From Planctomycetaceae bacterium (GTDB taxonomy: Bacteria; Planctomycetota; Planctomycetia; Planctomycetales; Planctomycetaceae), in assembly GCA_028291565.1 (NCBI GenBank), contig JAQGHT010000205.1, forward strand, positions 1-35,171: a stretch of DNA of 35,171 nt, in the 5' to 3' direction. The position numbers were made by a program, and so were the translations under genes. Below are positions 8,571-16,676 of this stretch, piece by piece. How positions within the stretch are numbered: the first letter of the stretch is position 1; each line of letters opens with the position of its first letter. Under the pieces are notes generated by a model, which was not told where the DNA came from, did no database searches, and worked only from the letters and a program-made list of their open reading frames with translations.

Positions 8571-10412
8571 TTATTTCAGAATCTGCATCCACTGCAGCAT
8601 CTGCAAATAATTCGTGGCGGCACGGCTGCCGATTGAGGCCGCCAACCATTTTTCGGCCAGAATTGCCGGATCTTCCGCGAACCGCATTCCCTTGAGATCG
8701 GTCGTCGTGGAAATCGTGGACTGAGTCAACCCGTGGAGCAGCGACGCCGCTGTGGGGCGTAAGCTCGACTTCAGCCGCGCCGCATCGCGAACAGCACTGG
8801 TGACGAGCCCTTGCGGAATCGCGTGGCGCCCTCCCACCACAATGGCCCTGAGCCAGCGTTCCAGACTTTCATCGGAATTGGCCAGAGTGATCAACGGCGA
8901 ACTTTCGCCCAGCTCAATACTGACGGGGTGAGTTTGAGCTTTGGATAGCTGCGATCGAGTCACCTCTTCAAGCCCGATCGAAAGAACCGGACTCGCGTCA
9001 GACGGCAGCAGTCTGGGAGCTTCCGAATCGTCGGTTTCCGCCGGGGCGATCGCCAGGAGATTAATTCGTCCCGCGGAATTCAAATCGACCCGACCGACGC
9101 AACGCAGGGCCAATCCAGGAGCGCGAGACAGCATCGTCAGGCTGGCGCGAAAAGCCACCTGGTCGTCATCCAGTGTCAACGCCAGACGCAGAATTGCTCC
9201 TGAATCAATTATGCGAACGACCAGCTCCTGTCCTGAAAAACCGAGCACGTTCGCGGCAAAGAAAACCAGATCTGCTCCAGCTGGCTTAAGAAATTCGGAC
9301 CCATTTTGATTTGCGAAGACGCGTCGAATCTGTTCCACGAGTGGTGTCTTAAATCGCTGAGCGACCGGGGGAGCGTTCCAGCCTTGGCCTTCAATCGTGA
9401 CGGCGCGGGCAGATTCACCCCCTCCCAACCTCCCGTCGACAGACCGAGTCGCCTTTGAAATCAGCAGACATTTCCGGCTGAGATCGCGATGTGATAACGA
9501 TAACCCCGCGAGAGAAACACCGGACTGCCAGGCCTGGTTGATGCGGCTGGCATTCCCGGGTTGCACATCGCTCACCGTGCCGATCCAACCGTCATCTGCC
9601 ATCAACCACGTCACGACTCCGCCATACCCGCTACGCGTCAGAACCGGTTCACAGAACAGGCCGTGTAGCTTCAAACTGTTGACTGGCTCATAGCTGCGCC
9701 GAGCGATGCCGACCAGCTCGAGCGTCGCCCCCGCGGAATTGATGGCAGAGCGTATGACTCGCAGGCAGACTTCCAGAACGTCTCGGAAGTCGTTCTCAGC
9801 AGCCGCCGAAGTGAACTGATCGTCTCCATCACGCAAGAGTCTCAGGTTTGACAGCAGTCTGAGGCCACCCGCCGCAATCCGATGCAGGCCTTCTGATCGG
9901 CACTCGTGGATCGCCCGAAGCAGACGAGATTGCAAGACCGCCCCCGAGGCCCGCAGGCCAGAAGTCAATATCGCCGCACACGCTTCGTACATCTGACGAG
10001 CCGCCATCAGCTGGGATTCGGACAGCTCAATCTTTGCTGATCCAGGAGTCTCGTTAGAGTCGCTTTCTGACACTGACAGTTCCGTAGTGCCAGATGTGAC
10101 CGCACTGTCGTTGCCGGCCGCTTGTAAGTCGTCCACGGTCGCGATGTCGGCCACGTTCAACACGGCCAAAACATGAAAGCAGCGCGGTGACAACAGACAG
10201 CTGCATTGGACTTGGATCACATCAGTAATGGTCCCGGCCGGAATACGAACTTGCTCCTCACCGGCAGAAATTGTCCACTGCCCGTCGGCGTGCTCCCAGT
10301 TCCAGGAATCTGCGACACGCGGTTCACGATCCAGCTTCTTCTGTAGCCGTTCCGGAGCAGCAGTGATAATGGTCGCTAGTACGGCCGGAGCGATTGTCGG
10401 ACGTTGATTCAT
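8571..10412 (-). CDS. SWIM zinc-finger protein (YehQ-like)
   Basis: ORF 8571..10478; likely start MNQRPTIAPAVLATIITAAPERLQKKL at 10412, giving an ATGA overlap with the upstream VWA gene stop. SWIM pattern CxCxnCxH: VQCSCLLSPRCFHVLAVL. Confidence 0.82.
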   Translation of the reverse strand: MNQRPTIAPAVLATIITAAPERLQKKLDREPRVADSWNWEHADGQWTISAGEEQVRIPAGTITDVIQVQCSCLLSPRCFHVLAVLNVADIATVDDLQAAGNDSAVTSGTTELSVSESDSNETPGSAKIELSESQLMAARQMYEACAAILTSGLRASGAVLQSRLLRAIHECRSEGLHRIAAGGLRLLSNLRLLRDGDDQFTSAAAENDFRDVLEVCLRVIRSAINSAGATLELVGIARRSYEPVNSLKLHGLFCEPVLTRSGYGGVVTWLMADDGWIGTVSDVQPGNASRINQAWQSGVSLAGLSLSHRDLSRKCLLISKATRSVDGRLGGGESARAVTIEGQGWNAPPVAQRFKTPLVEQIRRVFANQNGSEFLKPAGADLVFFAANVLGFSGQELVVRIIDSGAILRLALTLDDDQVAFRASLTMLSRAPGLALRCVGRVDLNSAGRINLLAIAPAETDDSEAPRLLPSDASPVLSIGLEEVTRSQLSKAQTHPVSIELGESSPLITLANSDESLERWLRAIVVGGRHAIPQGLVTSAVRDAARLKSSLRPTAASLLHGLTQSTISTTTDLKGMRFAEDPAILAEKWLAASIGSRAATNYLQMLQWMQILK

Positions 10413-13400
10413 CGAATTTGTTCCCCGACCCAGCGTGCCAGTTCCGTTGGACTCAGCGCAGCCACAGGCATGCCGCATCCCGCCACTTGCGAAGCGATGC
10501 CCGTATGATAACGCGGCTTCCCGTCATCCGAGAGGGCCGCCAACCCTAAGGCTTTGGCTCCCGAATCGACGATCGCCTGAACCTCGGCCAACAGATCGCC
10601 GACGTGGCCACCTTCTTCAAAGTCGCTCACTAACAGGACAATTGTTCGCGACGGTACTTTCATTCGTTCGCGAGCGGCTTTCAGTCCCTTCGAAATGATC
10701 GTTCCGCCACCGACCTGCACTTCCATCAACATGGCCAGTGGATCCTCCACGTGGTTCGTAAAGTCAATGATTTCTGTGCTGAAGGCCAGGAATGTGACGC
10801 TCAACGCGGGCAGCGCCGCAAAGATCGCCGCCGTCAGCGCGCAGTAAATCACGGACGCTTCCATCGATCCTGAGACGTCGACAACATAGATCAGGTGCCA
10901 ATCCATCGTGCGGCGGACAGGCGAACGAAAGTAGAACTCTTCGGGGACGAGACGGTTGACCCCGTTTGCGTCGCGTTGGACCGTCTTGAGATTTGATAAG
11001 ACTGTGCGACGCAGATCGAGTCGCCGGTTTGGCCGGCGCGTCGGGCGTGGTGTTGAAAGCCCCATGAGGGCCGGCGCCATGCGAGTCGCCAACTCCTTAG
11101 CCAGTTCGTCTGTGATCCGCCGCGCGATATGCCTCAACTTCTCCGTCTGTGATTCCGGCAAACTTCCCTTCATCGATAAGACCGTCTGTAGTAACTCGAC
11201 AGACGGGCGAACCGCATCTTCGTTCATGACGGTTAACGCCGCTGCGCGCCCTTTTTCGACGGCGGTGCCCAGGACTTCCTCTCGGACTCGAGTTCCGAAT
11301 AACTCACCCAGTTCGTCGGCCCAGACTCGGGTGTTGGGCCAGGGAGCTTCGTCACCGGCGCCGCTGCCTCCGAGATTGCCTCGTGCGCCTTCACCAGATC
11401 CCTGTCCGTAGAGTTCGTCCAAGGCCCGGGCCGCTCGGCAGGCGGACTGTCCCATCGCTGGATCTTTGACACCCAGGATCAACCGCCAGCGGTCCAGCAA
11501 ATTCAGCTGGCGTTGCGGGTCGTCCACAATCGAACGCGGGATTTCGTCGCTTGGCAAACTGAGATCGTCCATCCAGCGCAAATCGGGCAGCAATTCGGCA
11601 ACCGCGGCGCGGGCGACTTGATCGGCATCAAACCACATTTTCTGAATCAATGGGTCGACTTCGGATGGTCGTGATTGAGACGAATTCTGAGGCAGCCTGC
11701 GCTGAATCTGTTGCAGCAACTGTTTCCGGGGCGCAGGACTCATCACATCAAAGCCGCCCCGTAATGCGGGCAGCCGTTCCAGGAAATCAGCGTCTGAAAA
11801 GATATCGATTCGGTCCTCGATCCCATCCAGACAATCGGGCTCCGATAGAAGTCTTGGTGCGATCAGAATCAATGCGCCTCTCAAGCGGCGCGTCAAATCG
11901 TGGCGCAGTTTCTCATCGATCGCGGAATCCACCCACGAACCGGACTGACTGACGAAATCCGTGGCGAGAGTATCGTTCAATATCAATCGACAGGCGAGCG
12001 ACGCTCCCTGCATGAGTGCAGAGCCGGACTGCGTGAACTGACGCAGGAAAAACTGGAGCTGACCCGCTTCCAGAGTGAACGCATCGTCCGACTGATGTTG
12101 AAACCAGAGTACCAGTTCCAACAGCGCCGTCACATCGGCTTCATCGTCCGAACCCGTCAACCCTCCAACTCGGGAAATGGCTGCCTGTAGCAGTGGCGTC
12201 GTGCTCAGGCCACCAGTCTCGGTGAGCGGTTGACAGAACGCGGGCAGGTAGTCGTCCTGAGGCAGGGGCAATCCCGGAATATGTCCGGAACAGATCCGAT
12301 CGACGAAATGCATGGCCTGCATCAATTGTGTCAGGGAGGCGGATCTCGGGAACTCGCCGAGCAACCAGCCCAAACCCTTCTGCACCAGGTCCGACAATCC
12401 ACAATTGGCAGCCTGCATCAACTGCTGCAACTGAGCTTCACCCCATTCGGTGACCGGCTTTTCCATCCCTGATAATCGCAAGAGGCCCTCGGCCGCCTGC
12501 CGCAACGTAGCTCCGCGAGTTCCCGCTAATGCGATCGTCGCGACGGTCGTGTGCTGCCACTGCACATCCCAGACCGACGTCAGACTTTCGCGATCACCAA
12601 CGCTGCCTGCATCGGCACGACTCGCATAGGGAATCTGGCACGCTTGCAGTTGTTCAAATACGACGACGCGAGCCCGATCCAGCCCGCTGCGCAGGGGATC
12701 GAGTCGCAATCGTTTTTCCTGTCCCAGGCTTTCTGGTCCTGGTAAGCGAAGTTGCCTGAGAATCGATTCCATGTGCGGCGCGAGACCGCACCGGGGCAAA
12801 TCGGCGGGGACGCTGCCGAACCGATTTCCCACGAGAATCGTTTGCATGGCGGAAGCGACTGCGCGTCCCAGCCCAAACAATTGCCCGCGCGTTAAACACA
12901 TCTGTAAAGATTCAATGAGTTCACTTCGTCCAGGTGCCGCCAAGCCACGTAAATGGGCGAGGTCCCGTGACATGCGGAGGACCTCGGTCCCATCGGCCGC
13001 ATTCATCGGGTGGCCGGCTTTGCGAAGTTCACGACACACAGCCACGATCAAGTCGGCAATGGCGCGATCACACTCGGCAATGGTCTGAGCTTCAAATGAC
13101 CGTTGATGCCACAACGGATCTCGGATTCCCGCGGGGTATCCCGAGCGTTCATCCAATTGCTGAAACGAATAAGGAGTCATGGCCGTGACAAATCGATCGG
13201 GAACTTTCGAACGACCGGCTTCGGGAGATCCCTCTGCTTCAGGCTGCCACCAGTGGCGCGGAGTCGGCAGCAATGCCGCGGCGTGATAGGCACCGATGAC
13301 CGCGACAGCTCGCTTTGTTCCGCATGCGGCAATCCGGGATCTCATATAGGCTTCGCGACGGAGATCGTAATCGCAGGGCTCTGCGTCATTCCATCGCATG

Positions 13401-13948
13401 GCCCAGCCAAACATCAGTCCCGAGCGCCGAATACTCTCGGCTGTGCAACCCGCCGCCGTCGATTCGACCAACCGTTCCCACAACTGCCCGGAATCGGCAG
13501 ATTCGGTCCGTTGCATTAATTGAGCCAGTAATCCACGACTGTGCTCCGCACGAAATTCAGACCGTTCCGTGCGTTGACCGATCGGCAGATCAAATGCTTC
13601 AACGGGAACTCCATGCTCCGACGCCCAGCGAATAGCGGCAAGTTCCGGAGAGAAATCCGCAAACGGGTAGAACGACAGATGCTGTCCCTGTTCATCGCAC
13701 CCGGACAGTGCAATGGGAGCCTTGGTTTCCGCATGTGCGAGCCAGGGAATCCACTCAGAGAATTCGGGCGGCAACTCCAGCAGCAGAATTTCTGGTGCGA
13801 AAGCCTCTAAGAGCTCAGGGATGACCTTCGCCAGAGCTGCAGAGTGATGTCTGACGCCAATCAAAAACGGAGTCTGGCACGCGGCGAGCTCGGTGAGAAC
13901 CGCTTCGGCATGGAGATCAGCAATTGGAAGAGTCACAGATTCAGGCAT
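10409..13948 (-). CDS. Fused DUF5682-like (TraB/ChaN/EreA-like fold?) and C-terminal VWA (CoxE-like) protein; YehM+YehP-like fusion
   Basis: ORF 10409..14137; likely start MPESVTLPIADLHAEAVLTEL at 13948, since the upstream extension runs into the REP repeat. N-terminus FLIGVRHHSAALAKVIPELLEAFAPEILLLELPPEF...FADFSPELAAIRWASEHGVPVEAFDLP...AVAVIGAYHAAALLP. C-terminal VWA with MIDAS DVSGSM in MDWHLIYVVDVSGSMEASVIYCALTAAIFAALP, plus LLVSDFEEGG. Confidence 0.85.
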   Translation of the reverse strand: MPESVTLPIADLHAEAVLTELAACQTPFLIGVRHHSAALAKVIPELLEAFAPEILLLELPPEFSEWIPWLAHAETKAPIALSGCDEQGQHLSFYPFADFSPELAAIRWASEHGVPVEAFDLPIGQRTERSEFRAEHSRGLLAQLMQRTESADSGQLWERLVESTAAGCTAESIRRSGLMFGWAMRWNDAEPCDYDLRREAYMRSRIAACGTKRAVAVIGAYHAAALLPTPRHWWQPEAEGSPEAGRSKVPDRFVTAMTPYSFQQLDERSGYPAGIRDPLWHQRSFEAQTIAECDRAIADLIVAVCRELRKAGHPMNAADGTEVLRMSRDLAHLRGLAAPGRSELIESLQMCLTRGQLFGLGRAVASAMQTILVGNRFGSVPADLPRCGLAPHMESILRQLRLPGPESLGQEKRLRLDPLRSGLDRARVVVFEQLQACQIPYASRADAGSVGDRESLTSVWDVQWQHTTVATIALAGTRGATLRQAAEGLLRLSGMEKPVTEWGEAQLQQLMQAANCGLSDLVQKGLGWLLGEFPRSASLTQLMQAMHFVDRICSGHIPGLPLPQDDYLPAFCQPLTETGGLSTTPLLQAAISRVGGLTGSDDEADVTALLELVLWFQHQSDDAFTLEAGQLQFFLRQFTQSGSALMQGASLACRLILNDTLATDFVSQSGSWVDSAIDEKLRHDLTRRLRGALILIAPRLLSEPDCLDGIEDRIDIFSDADFLERLPALRGGFDVMSPAPRKQLLQQIQRRLPQNSSQSRPSEVDPLIQKMWFDADQVARAAVAELLPDLRWMDDLSLPSDEIPRSIVDDPQRQLNLLDRWRLILGVKDPAMGQSACRAARALDELYGQGSGEGARGNLGGSGAGDEAPWPNTRVWADELGELFGTRVREEVLGTAVEKGRAAALTVMNEDAVRPSVELLQTVLSMKGSLPESQTEKLRHIARRITDELAKELATRMAPALMGLSTPRPTRRPNRRLDLRRTVLSNLKTVQRDANGVNRLVPEEFYFRSPVRRTMDWHLIYVVDVSGSMEASVIYCALTAAIFAALPALSVTFLAFSTEIIDFTNHVEDPLAMLMEVQVGGGTIISKGLKAARERMKVPSRTIVLLVSDFEEGGHVGDLLAEVQAIVDSGAKALGLAALSDDGKPRYHTGIASQVAGCGMPVAALSPTELARWVGEQIR

Positions 13949-14130
13949 TGAAATTGAGCCGAAGTTCGAAGGGACTTTTTTAGAGGAACAATTTAGACGC
14001 GCGGTGTCGCCACAAGATCCAAAAATTGACGAATTTGATTCCCGCCTTAACGATCGGTTCCGACCTCGAGCACATATCGATTCAGCCGTCACCAAACAAG
14101 CACACTTGCCGACAGATCTTCCTGATTTCT

Positions 14131-14221
14131 TCCCCAAAGGGGATGCGTCAATAGCCCAGGGTTGCCGCGTCGCGGCTACCCTGGGTAATCATATGTTAAC
14201 GTCTTCAACCCCAACGGGGTT
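14131..14221 (-). repeat. REP-type repeat unit A (inverted relative to B and C)
   Basis: tccccaaaggggatgcgtcaatagcccagggttgccgcgtcgcggctaccctgggt...aaccccaacggggtt; reverse complement matches units B and C. Confidence 0.9.
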
Positions 14222-14320
14222 GCGCTGGGTCGATATCGTTCGCCCCCGCATCTATATTTAACCGAAATACCCATTGTCGTTTGCTGCAATCAAATTGACC
14301 GTGATCGCTCACACGGGCAC

Positions 14321-14413
14321 AACCCCGTTGGGGTTGGATACACGTGTCCCGTCAAAACCCAGGGTAGCCACTACGCGGCAACCCTGGGCTATTGACGTAT
14401 CCCCGTTGGGGAT
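14321..14413 (+). repeat. REP-type repeat unit B
   Basis: caaccccgttggggttggatacacgtgtcccgtcaaaacccagggtagccactacgcggcaaccctgggctattgacgtatccccgttgggga: three consecutive hairpins. Confidence 0.92.
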
Positions 14414-14498
14414 AAATCCTCGGATTCGTGACCTCTCTTGAATTCGCGTTATCGTACCTCATCTGATCGCGCGCCATCATTGGATCGTGCACCAACTT

Positions 14499-14954
14499 TC
14501 AATCCCAAACATAACGTTCGTCCCATTCCAGATGATGTCGACTCAATAATGCTCGAAATTCATCCTGAAACGTCTGCTTCCGATGGTGCTCTTCCTGATT
14601 GAGAATATATTCTTTGACTTGTTCGACGTTGGATTGACTCACGGAAAATGCGCCGTAGCCGCTTTGCCATTCAAAGGCTTTGTATTCGATGCCGAGCTCC
14701 TTGAGCCACGAATTGGATACGCGTTTCAGTTCTTTGACCCAGTCTGCAATCGAAATCGTCCGACCGAGAACCCCCAATATGTGGACGTGATCGTCAACTC
14801 CACCAACGACAATTGGGGAACAGCCGAGGTTTTTCGAAACGCCTCCCATGAAATTGTAAAGTTCGCTGCGAATCTTGAGGTCACTCAGAAATGGTCGCCG
14901 ATCTTTGGTTGAGAAAACAAGGTGCACGTAGATGGCGGCTAACGATTGAGGCAT
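14499..14954 (-). CDS. REP-associated tyrosine transposase (RAYT; IS200-like Y1 transposase)
   Basis: MPQSLAAIYVHLVFSTKDRRPFLSDLKIRSELYNFMGGVSKNLGCSPIVVGGVDDHVHILGVLGRTISIADWVKELKRVSNSWLKELG...FEWQSGYGAFSVSQSNVEQVKEYILNQEEHHRKQTFQDEF: HUH-type motif (DHVHIL) and Y1_Tnp C-terminal Tyr region (VEQVKEYILNQEEHH). ORF track start at 15149 reads through repeat unit C; internal start at 14954 preferred. Confidence 0.93.
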   Translation of the reverse strand: MPQSLAAIYVHLVFSTKDRRPFLSDLKIRSELYNFMGGVSKNLGCSPIVVGGVDDHVHILGVLGRTISIADWVKELKRVSNSWLKELGIEYKAFEWQSGYGAFSVSQSNVEQVKEYILNQEEHHRKQTFQDEFRALLSRHHLEWDERYVWD

Positions 14955-14997
14955 TTTCAGGTCCCCAGTGCACGGGTTTGTTCGGAAACAAGAGGCG

Positions 14998-15093
14998 CAA
15001 CCCCCGATGGGGTTGAATATATTTGTCCCATTGAAACCCAGGGTAGCCGCTACGCGGCAACCCTGGGCTATTGACGTATCCCCGTTGGGGATA
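14998..15093 (+). repeat. REP-type repeat unit C
   Basis: caacccccgatggggttgaatatatttgtcccattgaaacccagggtagccgctacgcggcaaccctgggctattgacgtatccccgttgggga, near-identical to unit B in its second and third hairpins. Confidence 0.92.
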
Positions 15094-15180
15094 ATGAAAG
15101 TTCGAAGGCCGTTGACCGGTGTATCACATGGCGACTGATTGAAACTCAACGAGATGGCGCCTGCCTAAACCATCGCAAAT

Positions 15181-16389
15181 TCACTGCATCAAGTCGCGCC
15201 TCAATTCCAGCAGCCGTTGCCAATTCCTCGATTTCTCCGCACGTCGCTTGACGGCGCTATCCCAATAGGCGAGCAGACGGGCTCGGTCTTGCGCGTCGTC
15301 TTTCAATACCGCTCCCAAAAGCAGTCCGGGAATCAGACTGAGCGGATCTTTCTGCGATGGAAAATAGGCAACTTGTCGGCCAATCGACGCCGCAATTGCG
15401 ACAGCTTCCGCAGTGCTCATTACCGAACCTGGTTTTTCCACCGACCAGCCCTCGACAGTCCGCCCTGCGCGAAGATCTCGGAACGCGGTCACCAAAATGT
15501 CGAGCAACCCTTCATCGACAGGGATCTGCACATTCGAAGCCTCCAGTAATGCGGTCGCCTGCCGCCGTACCAGCTCCACTTCCCGGTGATGTTCAGCAAT
15601 GGGTGCAATGACTTCGAAATTGAACCGGCGTTTTAGAGCCGCGGACATTTCTGAGACGCCCTTGTCCCTTAAATTGGCGGTCGCGATGATATTGAATCCC
15701 GGCAGCGCGAAGACGCTTCCAATCTCCCCCTGCAGCTCGGGAATCATCAGCCGGCGTTCTGACATCTGAGAAATCAAGGCGTCCTGAACCTCGGGCAGGC
15801 AGCGGGTCACTTCTTCGACTCTAACAATTTGCCCGAGTTTCATCCCTGTCATCATGGGTGACGGCACGAGTGCGGCTTCGCCTGGCCCTTGAGCCAGCAG
15901 AATAGCGTAGTTCCACGAATAGCGCAGATGCTCTTCTGTCGAACCAGCGGTTCCCTGGATCGTCAAGGAACTCGTCCCGGAAATCCCTGCCGCGAGGAGT
16001 TCGGAGAGCATTGATTTCGCCGTCCCGGGCTCACCCACCAGCATCAGGCCTCGTTCGCCGGCCAGTGTGACGACGCAACGCTCGACCAGAGAACGATCAC
16101 CGACGAATTTTTCCGTGATCACGAGCGAGTTGGGAAGGTTCTCTTTATCCTGCCCCTGCGCCAGCCGCAACGGTTCGTTCCGGCTCCCACAGATAAAAGT
16201 GACGACCGCTTGCGGTGACAGAGTCCAACCTTCGGGGCGTTTTGTCGAATCCCAGGACCGCAAAAACTCCAGTTCCTGAGCATAACGCTCTTCAGCTGGC
16301 GGCGACTGCTTACGCCGCTGGTCTGAACTCTTCTCCGATGTCGCAGGCGATGCCGCGGCTTCTTCGATTTTTGCGACTCGTTTGGCCAT
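15181..16389 (-). CDS. MoxR-family AAA+ ATPase (YehL-like)
   Basis: LMLVGEPGTAKSMLSELLAAGI (Walker A), GQIVRVEEVTRCLPEVQDALISQMSERR (Walker B region), PGFNIIATANLRDKGVSEMSAALKRRFNFEVI (sensor 1 and arginine region), typical MoxR. Confidence 0.93.
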   Translation of the reverse strand: MAKRVAKIEEAAASPATSEKSSDQRRKQSPPAEERYAQELEFLRSWDSTKRPEGWTLSPQAVVTFICGSRNEPLRLAQGQDKENLPNSLVITEKFVGDRSLVERCVVTLAGERGLMLVGEPGTAKSMLSELLAAGISGTSSLTIQGTAGSTEEHLRYSWNYAILLAQGPGEAALVPSPMMTGMKLGQIVRVEEVTRCLPEVQDALISQMSERRLMIPELQGEIGSVFALPGFNIIATANLRDKGVSEMSAALKRRFNFEVIAPIAEHHREVELVRRQATALLEASNVQIPVDEGLLDILVTAFRDLRAGRTVEGWSVEKPGSVMSTAEAVAIAASIGRQVAYFPSQKDPLSLIPGLLLGAVLKDDAQDRARLLAYWDSAVKRRAEKSRNWQRLLELRRDLMQ

Positions 16390-16645
16390 GCGGAAACTCT
16401 TTTCGAATTGACTTTGTTCGCAATCAGAAACTCAAATGACTGTTTGCGCGGATCGAATGATGGTGTTGCTCAGGACGGGTCCTTTGGTTGTGGCAATTGT
16501 TCCTGGCGATTCACCCCAATAGTACCGCGCCCCAGTTCGAAGCGATCGGTAATTCCGGAACCGGAGGTTGACACGTTTCGGCTGATTGCGTCAGTAACTT
16601 TTGCCTTTTGCCGCCCCGATAATCCTGGCGATCGCAACGAGCTTG

Positions 16646-16663
16646 ACGGACAGGAATGTCCGT
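16646..16663. other. Short hairpin immediately downstream of giant gene 1
   Basis: acggaca-ggaa-tgtccgt: 7-bp stem with 4-nt loop, ending 14 nt beyond the stop codon of the 16677..21692 CDS. Function unknown; no clear poly-T tract. Confidence 0.4.
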
Positions 16664-16676
16664 CCTACGGGTTACG

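Noticed and set aside
13949-14137. N-terminal extension of the VWA ORF
   Set aside because: Low-complexity, not conserved-looking, begins at the edge of repeat unit A; MPESVTLPIADLHAEAV is a better start.
14131-15093. Possible CRISPR array from repeated palindromes
   Set aside because: Only three units, in mixed orientation, ~90 nt each and irregularly spaced around a transposase; fits REP/RAYT, not CRISPR.
14955-15149. N-terminal 65-aa extension of the RAYT ORF
   Set aside because: Encoded by repeat unit C (PNGDTSIAQGCRVAATLGFNGTNIFNPIGG); the canonical Y1 transposase start MPQSLAAIYVHLVFST is internal.
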